Shown: piece after piece, positions 36,214 to 47,242 of the stretch
Position numbering within the stretch: position 1 is the first letter of the stretch
Layout: every line of letters starts with the position of its first letter
Origin: Styela clava
Taxonomy: Eukaryota; Chordata; Ascidiacea; Stolidobranchia; Styelidae
Reading direction: 5' to 3'
Length of the DNA: 64,000 nt
Assembly: GCF_964204865.1 (NCBI RefSeq)
Contig: NC_135251.1
Span: forward strand, 26,350,001-26,414,000
Made by a program: the position numbers and the translations under genes
Notes under the pieces: generated by a model
What the model was told of the DNA's origin: nothing
Databases searched by the model: none
Seen by the model: the letters and a program-made list of their open reading frames with translations, nothing else

Positions 36214-37632
36214 ATGCCATCAACTGGAAAACAAGAGCAGATACGAATAAAACTGATATTTGAAAATGCTCCCCCAGAAATGCCATCCTCGTCAAAGTAT
36301 ATGATTTTGGTGAAGCCTGCAATTTGTGGAACTGTTCATGATTTGGAGAACTTAATCATTCGGAAGTTTGGATTTCCTAAAGGTGTAACGGTATCATTAA
36401 CTTTGGATGGTTTTGTTCTTTTGTCTACTGAAGAAATCTTTATCCTTGATGATAATGATTGCGTCTCTGTGTCAATACTTTATGACATTCAAAAGAAACA
36501 GACAAAGAAAAGAAAACTTTGTTCAAATGAGGAAGAAACTAAATCAAAAACTGTGAAGACACATGAAAAGAGGAAGAAAAAAATCACCAAAATTGCTAAA
36601 TTTAAAAAAGCATCAGGAAAAATCAAGCCCACAAAACGTAAAGCTGATACATCTGACACAAGTTCAACAGATAACGGTAATTGTAAAATAAATGGAATCA
36701 AATTGACAAATGGGTGCTCAAACAATGAGCCATCCCAAAATTCAATTAAAACAAAAAGTAAGATATTGGAAAATCAAAACAAGATTACAAATCAAAATAT
36801 TCTTAAGCTTCAAATGGGTGAAGGTGGTGTAAAATCTCCAACGAATACTTCATTGTGTAAACATAGTTCAACCAATGAAAATATACATCTAGCAAAGGTA
36901 TCAAAGAGTTTTTCACGACTCACGCCAAACTCTAATAAACAACACATGAACAATATTTCAGATAACAGCATTGCTAAGATAAATAATGATATTCTGCCAA
37001 TTCCATCTCATAGTAAAGTTGCTGAGTTTAAGGCAACAGGTCATGTAACATTTTCAAGCAGTTCAGATTCAGAAATGGAAACAGATACACACAAACAGCA
37101 TTCACAACAAGCAGACAATTCTTTGGAGGTCTGGTTAAAATCAGGGACTACACCAATACACAAAGAAGTGGTAATATCGAAAACTGGTTTGAAAAAACCT
37201 ACAGATCCAGGAGTTTCTACAAATACTTCTGTGATATACGATAATCCTTCTCAAACAAATCCTAAAGAAACCAACAAATCTGATAATGACGAATATGAAA
37301 AACCCTCAAGAGACTATTCTACACTTTTGCCATCGACATGGCCACCACGCATTGGCGATATAATTGCATATAAATTATTAGAAATGTCTGAAAACTATAC
37401 TCCAGTTATATCAGAATACAAAGAAGCAAAAGTGATGGAAATTTATACTTCTGGTAAATCACCAATAGGGGTTGACTCTGTAAAAATGGACATTTTATGG
37501 CCAAAACATTCGCGCGATAAAAAGAAAACTGGAAGATTCGAAATGGATTTGAGTGATGATGAACCTGATGATATGACCAATGAACAATTATTAGAATGGC
37601 AAGTGATGTTAGAACCACGCAGGATTGATTGA
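36214..37632 (+). CDS. COIL: Coilin, Cajal-body scaffold protein (single coding exon)
   Basis: An uninterrupted 472-residue frame. Residues about 1-95 match the coilin N-terminal self-association domain (IRIKLIFENAPP, DLENLIIRKFGFPKG, DNDCVSVSILYD). The middle is Lys/Ser/Asn-rich with basic nuclear-localisation-like runs (KKRKLC, KTHEKRKKKITK). Residues about 365-472 match the coilin C-terminal Tudor-like domain (RDYSTLLPSTWPPRIGDIIA, YKLLEMSENYTPVISEYKEA, ending EWQVMLEPRRID). In animals coilin nucleates Cajal bodies, where snRNPs mature. The frame is open 62 codons further upstream, but I start at 36214: that Met fits the family N-terminus, and TTTTATTAAGCAG just before it (36179-36191) looks like a splice or trans-splice acceptor. 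No obvious RG box is visible in the middle region. It ends 541 bp from the convergent UPF0739 gene. Confidence 0.88.
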   Translation: MPSTGKQEQIRIKLIFENAPPEMPSSSKYMILVKPAICGTVHDLENLIIRKFGFPKGVTVSLTLDGFVLLSTEEIFILDDNDCVSVSILYDIQKKQTKKRKLCSNEEETKSKTVKTHEKRKKKITKIAKFKKASGKIKPTKRKADTSDTSSTDNGNCKINGIKLTNGCSNNEPSQNSIKTKSKILENQNKITNQNILKLQMGEGGVKSPTNTSLCKHSSTNENIHLAKVSKSFSRLTPNSNKQHMNNISDNSIAKINNDILPIPSHSKVAEFKATGHVTFSSSSDSEMETDTHKQHSQQADNSLEVWLKSGTTPIHKEVVISKTGLKKPTDPGVSTNTSVIYDNPSQTNPKETNKSDNDEYEKPSRDYSTLLPSTWPPRIGDIIAYKLLEMSENYTPVISEYKEAKVMEIYTSGKSPIGVDSVKMDILWPKHSRDKKKTGRFEMDLSDDEPDDMTNEQLLEWQVMLEPRRID

Positions 37633-38173
37633 AAGTCATAAATATCTATTCTAAAATCTTATGGCGACTTTCTGTACTATCAAAAACTTTTGTCTTTAGT
37701 AGTCATGTTCCATGTGCAAGCTTAGTCAACTTTGATATGAATACTCGATCAATTAAACATTACTATCAAAGTATTCTTGCCTATTTTATGTCGATTCTTT
37801 TTCATATGGATCATTAAAATTCAGTTGCGTTTTCTTTCTTAAACTTTAAGACTGCAGTACTTTATAGATGATTTGTTCATTTTTTAAAGATCATACCATT
37901 CAGATAATACAAACACAAAACTCTTTAAGTTTATAATTAGATCATCGCCTATAATACTGTTAACAAATCATACTCCATGGGTAAAATAATATTCTCTCTT
38001 ATTCAGGGAATTTTGCCATTGCACGTGTAAATGCATAGAGAAAGATAGTAAAGAAGCTCATGCGTTGCTAAGGTGTATTTAGAAATTAACATTTTGTTTC
38101 TTTGGCATAGCCAAATGGATGAATTTGAACCCTACCATTGAAATATGATGAGTGTCATTTGCATAAGTTAGCT
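37633..38173. other. Convergent 3' intergenic region
   Basis: 541 bp between the stop codons of two converging genes. It must contain both 3' untranslated regions. ATTAAA-type hexamers on the + strand (for example near 37752) could serve coilin. Nothing else is recognised. Confidence 0.4.
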
Positions 38174-38971
38174 TCATAAAACTACGAATGGCAACTGTAC
38201 AACATCTCTTTTCAACAAAATTAATGAGTCATTGGATGTCATATTGTCACACCAATGCTTAACACTTGATTCCACACTATTTTGAAGGCAACTTGGATAA
38301 GAAAATGAAACATATTCCTCATTACTCTCATGATCAATAACTTTGAAAATGGTGAGAAGAACCATTTCAAGGCAATTGCTCTCATTTATGTTTGCCTTGA
38401 AAAAGTATATTGTGGGATAGCCCAATATACATCCAAATAGAGTACAAAGATTTGCTTGAGGGTGCAATGCGACTATACATGATTTGGCATCTGGAGTGTT
38501 TGGTAATTCATATAACTTGCAGTAAATGGTTTGGCATGACTGTGCAATAAGCACAAGGTCTTCATTGTTTGCAATAGTGGGTTCCAAATTTGTTTTACTA
38601 ATGTCTATAAAAAGGGGAAAACCTTTTGATTTAGCTTTGGAGTGTATATTTAGATGCGTGAAAATGGATTCTAAGTGTGATGCACAGGTCTTGACATTCA
38701 CTATTAAATTGTGACCTTCCAGTGATAGTATGCAAATACATGATATGTTATACGTTGTGGCAGAATTAGGGTTCGTTCGAATTTTTTGAAGTAATTCTTT
38801 TAGGTGTTCCACGTCTGTGACCAGTTCTGGTATGTATGCCGGTCTGGTTCCGCAATAAATCCAATGAAGATTTTTCAGAAAACACAAGATGGAGGAAGTC
38901 TGTGGTATTTGCTGATTTCTTTTCCTTTTTTGCATTAAATATCTTCGGACAATGGTCACATTGTCGGCCAT
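38174..38971 (-). CDS. UPF0739 family protein (C1orf74 homologue), single exon
   Basis: An intact 265-residue frame starting MADNVTIVRRYLMQKRKRNQ. The central part LEGHNLIVNVKTCASHLESI and the stretch SCIVALHPQANLCTLFGCIL followed by GYPTIYFF, then CLEMVLLTIFKV and YVSFSYPS, match the order and spacing I recall for C1orf74 (UPF0739). The length is close to that of vertebrate members (about 270 residues). Biochemical function is unknown; there is no signal peptide or clear membrane segment. It is divergent from the EPHX1-like gene with 591 bp between start codons, suggesting a shared promoter region, and convergent with coilin. The family call is from memory of conserved motifs. Confidence 0.75.
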   Translation of the reverse strand: MADNVTIVRRYLMQKRKRNQQIPQTSSILCFLKNLHWIYCGTRPAYIPELVTDVEHLKELLQKIRTNPNSATTYNISCICILSLEGHNLIVNVKTCASHLESIFTHLNIHSKAKSKGFPLFIDISKTNLEPTIANNEDLVLIAQSCQTIYCKLYELPNTPDAKSCIVALHPQANLCTLFGCILGYPTIYFFKANINESNCLEMVLLTIFKVIDHESNEEYVSFSYPSCLQNSVESSVKHWCDNMTSNDSLILLKRDVVQLPFVVL

Positions 38972-39562
38972 TTCAATGTCTTAAAATCAAGCAGCAGCAC
39001 AACTCGAAATCCTACAATTAAAACGTCCTCAGCAACGGCGTAACATTTTCTACGACGTACAATTATATCGGTATATTAACCATCATCGACAACCTCTATT
39101 TGTAGAGTTCAGCCGCCAATGTTAGTTTTTGAAAAGTGCGGCCAAATCTTTTCTTAAACGCTCTAATCGGAAGTTTCTTTGTTTGAACATTACGGTATGA
39201 CAGATTTACCCTCAGATTTGTTTACTTTTTTGCACACGTGACTTCGCGTATATTAATTTAGAACTCTGCGATTGTTACTTCGTAACATCTGTTGAATTGG
39301 GATGTGCAATTTAAAATTATCCCAGTATCTTAGTTACCACCGTAAAAGTGTTAAACAGAGCGGAAAACAGCGGGTTGCCTAATCCGTGAATCAATAACGC
39401 GAATTTAGATATCAAATGTTTATTGTACGAGATATCGTTCCGCATCGTCAGTCAGTACAGGGTTAAAATCTAGGGCAATCAATTCTCTTCCTTGCAGAGA
39501 ATAGCGTCATTCGTCGTTAAGCTCTCGTCGCGTTAAAACGTTAGTTTGTCCTTGAAATTAGA
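38972..39562. promoter_or_regulatory. Shared divergent promoter region (inferred)
   Basis: 591 bp between the start codons of the UPF0739 gene (-) and the EPHX1-like gene (+). It is locally richer in CG dinucleotides than the surroundings (for example ACGTCGTA-type stretches near 39050 and TCGTCGTTAAGCTCTCGTCG near 39511). No TATA box at a typical distance is evident. Bidirectional promoter use is inferred from geometry only. Confidence 0.4.
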
Positions 39563-42500
39563 ATGCTGGTTTACGCTATTGCAGCTATTTTGGCAGTTTT
39601 TGTATATTTGAAGTTTATTCGTAGATCTCCAGAAGATTACGAGATACTGTCGAAATATTATGGAGATAGATGCTGGACCAAGGAAGATGAAATTGTTGAT
39701 ACCTCCATCCGTCCCTTCAAGATTGACGTTAGTGATTCAGAAATTGAAGATTTGAATGAGAGACTGGATAACGTGAGGTGAAATATGCTTTGTTTTATAA
39801 CATAATACTTGTCATAATAACAACTCAGTAAAGTTGATGTCCAAAGACGAACTTATTTGCTTAATATAACTAATAAAATAGCAGCCGGAAATAGAAATTG
39901 AGGAAAATTACAATATACTATGATATACCAGTGTAATGCCATATTCAATGTCTGGTGTGATTGTCCGTTATTAGATGCAACAAAAAATAAATTCTGAAAT
40001 GTGCCCTAGTCATACTGTATTTTGTTTTTTATGTAGACATGTATTGGTTTCTCGTGACTGTTATCATTGTTAAACTTTTATAGATTTCCTTCTCCATCCC
40101 TTGAAGACACAAAGTTCACATACGGTGTTAATCAAGAATTCATGAAGAAATTTGTCGACTATTGGAGGAATTCATATTCATGGAGAGAACAAGAAAAATA
40201 TCTCAACAAATATCCTCATTTTAAAACAAGAATAGAGGGACTGGATATTCATTTTGTTCACTTCAAACCTAAAACAATGTCAACTCTAAATCAGGTTAGT
40301 GCTACAAATTTTTGTATGATCCCCGCACAACTTTTATTTGTTCTACAAACTTAGATTTTAGTTTTGATTCCAAAGTTTATTATTGCACAATATTTTTTAC
40401 TTGCTCAAAGAATGGTTCTCCTATAACAGGGATGGGTAAATTTTTTTGCAAGGCCCACCTTCACAAAATTGTTTTTGCAAATATTCCATTAGAAATTTCA
40501 CTTTGATGTCACAGTTACTATTCATATTTGCTATAATAGTGTGAAATGAGGAATGACGTTGTTCAACCAGAGTTGGAAATTATTAATAGTTTTAACAGTT
40601 CAAGGTTTACTCTAAATATTTTAAATAAAATTCAAATATGATCTAAATTTTGTATGTAGTGTAAGATATCTTCACAATTTCTCCCAGGAGCAGGCTGTAG
40701 TTTGCCATTCCCTGTTCAATACTCACTTAGAACTGATGGAGACTCATTTTGAGCTTGAGCTTGATTTAAGCAAGACATCAATAAAAACTTAGTAATATCT
40801 AACCAAATAACTTCATACTTCACTATGACATTGACAATTGACATGACAGCTGCTTTGTAGCCTCCAGTGTTTTTTTCAATCCTTTAATCGAGATTTTGCT
40901 TAATATGCCTAGGTATAATATTGATGATTGTATTAATTAATTTCAGCCCAGACCATTGATGCTGCTGCATGGATGGCCAGGATCATTTCTGGAATTTTTT
41001 AAAATGATCCCAATGTTAACTGATCCAACTTCACATGGTGGAAATGAGACTGACTTGTTTGAAGTTATCATACCTTCAATACCAGGATATGGATTTTCGC
41101 AAGCTTCAGAAGTCCAAGGTACGTATTGATATTGGCAAACTGAGACTGTTCGCTTTTGTTGATCATTATTATAAAACAATTGTATTGAGTTTTTAACAAA
41201 ATTTGTATTTTACATTCACTTTGTTTTGTTTCTAGGTCTGGGCAGTCTGAATTGCGCAAGAATATTTCACAAACTGATGCTGAGGCTAGATCACAAGAAA
41301 TATTATGTACAAGGAGGAGATTGGGGCTCTGTGATAGGAAGTAACATGGCCATGCTTTACCCAAGGTGAGTGTTTGTAATTAGATGTAGCTGAAGACGAT
41401 TACTGATAAACATTTTTTTGTGAAAATTCTCAATAGCAAGTTGATAATTTATTTTGTTTTTATTCACTGTAGTTTTGTTACTTCCTTTATACTCATGCGT
41501 ATAGCAAAATCAAAGTCTTCTGAAACTCAGTCGTTCATCGTTTCATGATTTATTTAGTTTTGTATAAACTCAGGAAAATTATATATACTGTATATAAATG
41601 TATTTAATAATCGTCAATGGTGAAATTTTCTCAGTGAATAAGTGATCAGTTTTGACCCTATTTCTTCAAATTTTTGCTAATATTTTCACAAAACATTAAA
41701 AGAATGATTAATTTTTAGTGCTGTTAAAGGATATCATTTCAACATGATAAATGGTGGTCGAAATCCATTGACAGTAGTGAAGATGTTGATTGCCTCTTTT
41801 GCACCCAATCTCTTTTTTGACAAGGAAGATGTCAAAGCTAATTTTCCTGTAAAGAATCTATTTATAAAGTTATGGAAAGAATTTGGATATCTTCATCTTC
41901 AAGCAACAAAACCAGATACTGTTGGTATGTTGTAGCAAGGCTTGTTTTTGTTTTCCCTATTAATTAAATTGAACAGTGTTGAAATTGAAATAGGGACTGG
42001 AGAGCTGAAGCCATGGAGCCTCGCCATTTTGATGGAACTGGAGCCAAGCTTGACTTATCTGATGGAACTCGATCTGAGCCGGCGCTACCAAAAAGTTCAA
42101 TGTCTCTATCTCCTGACCATCTAATTACTTTTTCTCATTTGTAATTTTCTAATACTATATACCAGGGGTGGCCAACCTGCTTTCGACCGCGATTGACTAA
42201 AATCTTCAAAATAGATCGCGATCGGTAATAAGGTTCTACACTAAAACGAATGGGCACTGAATGTGCAGATAACTGCACACAAGCATACAAAAAATTCCAC
42301 AGTTGCCCATTAGAAGTCTTTGTGGGCACTTTATTATTAAAATCGACACAAAATTGTTATTTTTTATGTTCCATTTAAGTTGTTGATTTGATTATTTAAT
42401 TGTACCCGGAGTAAATGTTTCATCATTTATTTAAGATTTATTTAAATAAGACAATCCAGATAAAGGGCTTGCCTAATTTTTAGTCGTAAGTGTTTAAAAA

Positions 42501-45437
42501 TTCTTCAATAAACCTTGCCAAGTATTATCCAAACAGCGAAAAATAATTATTCTCAAACCATGAATATTACATGACTGCTCAAACTTTAGTATCTAATTTA
42601 CAATTTCCTCCAAAAGCGATTCTTCGCTCGCTTAGAATCAGAACGAATTGGGCATTTTGATGCCACTTCTACCATTGCGAATAAAATTTATCACACTACT
42701 CTTGGAATTGACAATAACTTTTGCATACTGCGAAAGTTATTGTTGGATCGTTTGTCAGTTTAGTCTAGAGTCTAGACACGCGATATTCGACACTTCATTT
42801 TTTAACCTTGGCAGAGGAAACACTTGCATTTGTTACGTAATAATATGCGTTATCGGGCTTGCCCAGACTCAAATACTGTATATTGTATTTTGTGCACGTA
42901 AAGTACTGTATTCTTCCTGTTGTAAAACACACAACTGGTTTGAGGCAATTTTCGGGGGTATTTCAATAAAATTCACTCAACATCAGACGCGATCGACTGC
43001 TCGAGACGTGGCGATCGACCACGATAGATGTGTTAGCCACCCCTGCCATATACAAACAATATAATCTATCCTTTTCAATTCAAAAATCCAATTTCTAATA
43101 TTAATTTATAGCCAAATTTATATATCTAAAACTTTAATAAAGATTAATTTTAAGTTTGGAATAATGTTTCATGGTAGTCATACCAAAAATATCAATGACT
43201 GTAGAGCAAGAGCTGTAGTTCAGCTCAGATTTTTAAAAAGGGGAACTCTCCAGAGCTATTGTGATTTCTAATCAGCCTCCCCAGCCCTGGTTGACGTACA
43301 TTCAATGTGACATACTTTATTGTTTTAAGGATTTGCTTTGTCTGATTCCCCTGTGGGACTTGCTGCTTATATAGTGGAAAAATTTGCTGTTTGGACCGAT
43401 CCTGATAGTGTGTGAGTTTTTTAATTATTTAGATCACTTTTCAAATGGGTAATAATATGCAAAGATTTCTTGTACATCTGGTGTCACTTCATGGTATAGG
43501 ATAGGACATAGCTTCTCAACTGGCGGTCCACGGGTCCAAATTGGGACCTTTCGAGTATTTGATTTAGTTCGACCTAATTCTTTATTTTGAATCCTTGGCC
43601 CAACTTTGGAAGTTTCATTTCATAAAATAGTTTAATAGACTTTAATAGTAGGTTATTTTATAATTTGCTCATATTTGCACCAGACTATATATAAAAAGAA
43701 CTGTAACGCTGAGGAAGCGCAGGTTTAAGGATGTCGAAATAGAATTTCTGGAAAGACTGAACCCCAATAATTATGAAGTTTTGTATGCGGACCTTTGGTA
43801 AAAATAGTTGAGTAGCCCTGGTATAGAGTACACATGTTTGAGAAGTTGAACACCGAACATTATTATGTTGTTGGTATTATTATCACAGAGCTATTGTGAT
43901 ATTATCCTCAGAAATAAAAGATTGAATACCTGTCCTAAACCTGTGTTCATTTTACCAGTTTAGGTATTTGCTTATTTTTTATCAGTGACAATGATGATGG
44001 CAATATTCCAAAACACTGGACATATGATGAACTCCTGAATAACATCATGATCTACTGGCTTTCTGGAAATGTCACTTCATCTCTGAGATTTTACAAAGAG
44101 ACATTTAGTGATTTAATGATAACTAGAGAGTGAGAAATATTTTTTGAAATTTAGTGTAAAAATTTTCGTTCAGTACGGTAAATGAATTTAGCTGTTTTGT
44201 AGTGAGTTTGTTATATTCCTGATGTTTTTCTGTAGCTTTGAAACAGAGTTTGAATTAATGAGTTAGACTTGAAATATTAAACTTGAAATATTAAATTTGT
44301 CTCAGCTACTTGGGTTTTGTTAGTTCAGGTGGTCATGTAAAATATCTGCCATTGCCTATGATTGCATATAATGATATATGCTGATATTACCATTTTTCTG
44401 ACTGTTATTTAAATATTTTTATAGCATCAAAGTTCGAGTTCCTGCTGGTTTTGCTGCATTTCCTAGCGAGGTTTTTCATGGAATGAAATGTGACATAGAA
44501 TACAAATGTACTAGGCTTCTCTCTTACACTCGAATGAGGGAGGGAGGTCACTTTGCTGCATTTCAAGTTCCTCATGTGTTGACTGAAGATTTTCGACAGT
44601 TTGTGAGACAAATTGAGGTATGATTTCCGGTACTCTCGTGAGTCTCGTAGTGTGTGTACCAGGTTAGGGTTAGACCATAAATTTATTCCGTTTTTTTCTT
44701 ATTTTAGTTATATTACGAGTTCGGGGACTGTCTGTGTTAGCCAAGTGAATATACCCGCTGCCCATAGGTTTTAGTCCTTTTACACAGCTTGATGTAAAGT
44801 AGGCGAACAAAATTAGTTACCTCAATATTGGTACACACACTTTTGGAGTCTGTGTATCTGATATTTTGGTCTGCATGAGCAATCAAATCCAGTCAAAGAG
44901 ATATATGAACATATAGTTTCAAGTAGTACAATTTACATGGTCTCTGGGTGGCTGTTTTGTGACAAAATGTGATTTTAAGCTAGGTTGTATTGAAAAATTA
45001 ATTTTGAATGAAATTTAGTTCAGTAATGACCCTTGAAGATCTTTTGACAATTGAAGTTTTAAATATGAGATTTTTCTGTGTGGATGTTTTAAGATATACA
45101 GGCTTATGTTGCTAGATGTGCCAGTTGGATTTAGGAACCTTAAAAATGGAACATGTTCAGTCCTATTTTAACATAATTGCTTAAATATATAATATTTTCT
45201 CATAGTTTCAGTGTCACCATGGATGACTTTTGCCAAAACAAGTGACGATAAAATATAATCTCCGCTCCCCAACATACAGCTAGCTAGCCTTTCTATACTT
45301 GTTTTAATTTTACCAGAGATGTGTATGAAATGTTTTTTAATTGTATTTAGAGGGTCGATCTGAGAGAAAAGATGGATGAATCCGAGTTTGCCCAAGACTA
45401 TAAGCAGACTCAACTTGATAGATTTGAAACAAGCTGA
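39563..45437 (+). CDS. EPHX1: Microsomal epoxide hydrolase (EPHX1-like), 9 exons
   Basis: CDS 39563-39777, 40084-40294, 40947-41118, 41236-41365, 41719-41924, 43330-43411, 43986-44129, 44425-44617, 45351-45437; about 479 residues (human EPHX1 is 455), with GT-AG junctions in phase. Residues 1-20 (MLVYAIAAILAVFVYLKFIR) form an N-terminal membrane anchor. Residues 25-140 match the epoxide hydrolase N-terminal domain (RPFKIDVSDSEIEDLNERLD). The alpha/beta-hydrolase core has the oxyanion motif HGWPGSF (150-156), nucleophile Asp228 in GGDWGS, acid Glu402 in FPSEVFHG and His429 in GGHFAAF. The enzyme class hydrolyses xenobiotic and lipid epoxides to trans-diols at the endoplasmic reticulum, through an ester to the Asp. 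All catalytic residues are intact, so it is probably active. Intron 5 holds a 0.9-kb hAT element, intron 6 a smaller hAT-like one and intron 8 a MITE. Confidence 0.95.
42163..43045. mobile_element. hAT-type non-autonomous element (883 bp) in EPHX1-like intron 5
   Basis: Begins CAGGGGTGGCCAACCTGC and ends GTTAGCCACCCCTG, good inverted termini with the CAGGGGTGGC pattern known from hAT elements. Flanks are CTATATAC (42155-42162) and CCATATAC (43046-43053), an 8-bp duplication with one mismatch. The interior frame of 138 codons (42648-43064) runs past the element end and has no transposase-like motif. Confidence 0.87.
43501..43819. mobile_element. hAT-like MITE (about 320 bp) in EPHX1-like intron 6
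   Basis: Left part AGCTTCTCAACTGGCGGTCC and right part GCGGACC...AATAGTTGAGTAGCCCT are imperfect inverted repeats of the CTACTCAACT type. Flanks GGTATAGG (43493-43500) and GGTATAGA (43820-43827) match at 7 of 8 bases. Boundaries are less certain than for the other elements. Confidence 0.6.
44642..44848 (+). mobile_element. MITE family A, copy 3, just inside EPHX1-like intron 8
   Basis: Contains TCTCGTAGTGTGTGTACCAG at the left and GGTACACACACTTTTGGAG at the right. The family core is present (CGAGTTCGGGGACTGTCTGT, GATGTAAAGTAGGCGAACAA). The left end lies only about 25 bp from the exon 8 donor at 44618. A clean target-site duplication is not evident; a partial repeat of the left terminus (ACTCTCGTGAGTCTCGTAG) may have obscured it. 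Confidence 0.78.
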
Positions 45438-46440
45438 ACATCCATGGTGTCTACTGAAATTATTGATGCCAGATTTTATTGTGATTTTGCAGTGTTAATT
45501 CAATTATTCTTATGCAATTGTGACAAGTTCAATACTTTGTGGAAATCGAACCCAAGGATTGATTAGTGGTACTATTTCCCTAATTTAGCAATTTTTCACT
45601 TTTTCATCAGCTTTGTAGTGTGTTCAACACATGGCCAACATTCAAGAAACTACTATTATTATTGCAAACGTCTATATCAGTTGTTTTTTCACACATTTTT
45701 GATTTGGCTCATTTTAAGATAACAAATATAATCATAGAATCAAGTTACATATAATCAATGGCACAAAGGTTCCTTGGGAATTTCGAATGTTTTCCATGGT
45801 TCTATTCCACCAGAAAAATTTGAGAACCGCCAGTCCGTATACTAGATTTGTTGTCCGTTTGCTGTGAAATATGTTGTTTCAATGATCTCCTCGTGAATAG
45901 ACGTGAGAATTCACTATTTTGATGTGTTGTGAATAATGTTCTAGTTAATGTGAAATCATTGTTTGATATATTGTATGTGTTAATTTCGTTGAAATAGGTT
46001 ACTTCATTTGTGTGAAGAAATGCATATCAGCAAGCAGATCTACATATGGCAGCGGTGAATAGGATTGTGATAAGATTTGTGAGCGGATTTGTCATCGCAA
46101 GTAATTTGGAAAAATTAACAGGCATGTTATATTCATTTATCTCAACCTGTAAGTGAATGGGTGGCTGTGCTTATAGTGAGGCTATCATTTTCAGGGGATA
46201 TGAGAATCCTGTCAAATGTTTTAAAGCGAAGGTTGTGCCGCTCTAAGGAACTGGTCGTTACTTCCCACGCAGACTAGATATATGCATAGATTGATATTCC
46301 TTTACCACGCTGCGTTTTACCATATTCATTTCTTTCGGTCTATATAGCCAGGTAGATCTGATTCCGTGCAAAGGCATGCCGTATCAAACGGGGTAGTTGC
46401 TAAACTGTGACATAAAGAAGCGGAGCGATTATCAAGGGTG
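45438..46440 (+). other. 3' flank of the EPHX1-like gene with a hAT-end fragment
   Basis: Non-coding sequence after the stop. Near 45755-45835 there is a hAT-like piece (AAAAATTTGAGAACCGCCAG, preceded by GGTTCCTTGGGAATTTCGAA) without a detected partner. No canonical AATAAA is obvious in the first 500 bp, so the transcript end is undefined. Confidence 0.4.
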
Positions 46441-46960
46441 ATTGAATGGCAACATATTACCCCGACTAATTATCACTCGCTTTTTAAATCATATCGGGCG
46501 AAAGGCCCGGACTGAATTGACTATATCTCTATTGCCCATGGCTCTGAATAGATCAGCAAGATGTAGTAAACCATGATCTTGTCAGTCGGGTAATTCTTGG
46601 TTGCGCCTTCAAAGTTTAAGTCCAACATCGCCCTCAGCATTTTAGTGTGGGTTCTGTCTATTTGGCTTCTATTTTTTTGGTGAGAGAACATATATAGCAA
46701 CAACCCCATAGCAATATTACGGCTCTTAAAAAGTTTCTGACCTGTTCCGAGAGGGCTAGTCGATTCAGTTCGCCCCAAGCCTCCTTGCGGTGTGATGTGA
46801 ATGCCCTGATATTCGAAGTAACATCTTGTTTTTGCGATGTTTTGTGTTTCTATTCGACCGTTGTGCGGTAAGGGCATATATTCAGCTTTAGCTCTATTTA
46901 TATGCGATTCCTTTATTGGTATGAAATTCTTTGAATACTAATGAAGGTTGGACTTTTTCT
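46441..46960 (-). pseudogene. Degraded non-LTR retrotransposon reverse-transcriptase fragment
   Basis: On the - strand a frame of about 118 codons (46877-46521), extended upstream by INRAKAEYMPLPHNG after a stop, resembles the C-terminal part of a non-LTR (LINE) reverse transcriptase. The pieces appear in family order: the I-N-x-x-K-x-E-x-M motif, a YFEYQGIHI stretch where many LINEs have YLGS-I, then IDRTHTKMLRAMLDL, the counterpart of the D-x-T-Y-T-R-M-L-R motif. Stops occur on both sides and no endonuclease is visible, so it is a dead 5'-truncated copy. The exact clade is not determined. Confidence 0.65.
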
Positions 46961-47242
46961 GCAAAATCATTCTCGGTATTCACAGGTGCCACAAAACCAC
47001 AAAAGTTTTGTTTTAGATTCGACACCCATCGTTGGTATACTGCAGAATAAATCAGGAACTTTTATATGGGACATATTTCGAGCTTCACTCGTCACATCTG
47101 TCCATTAAGTTTTATGTGAGATATCAGACAAAAAAAGGTCGTAAAAGATTTACGCTTGCAGTGAATTCACGAAGGAGACAATCAAATTGGCGATTGGGAG
47201 TTATTGAAAACCCTTCTCATTACATATGTTTCGGGTCGGTGT

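Noticed and set aside
40429-40709. Possible hAT element (CAGGGATGGGTAAA ... TTTGCCATTCCCTG) in EPHX1-like intron 2
   Set aside because: The ends are only roughly inverted and the flanking 8-mers do not match, so it could not be supported as an insertion.
42648-43064. 138-codon frame inside the 883-bp hAT element
   Set aside because: The frame crosses the element boundary and has no transposase-like motif; it is a chance frame in a non-autonomous element.
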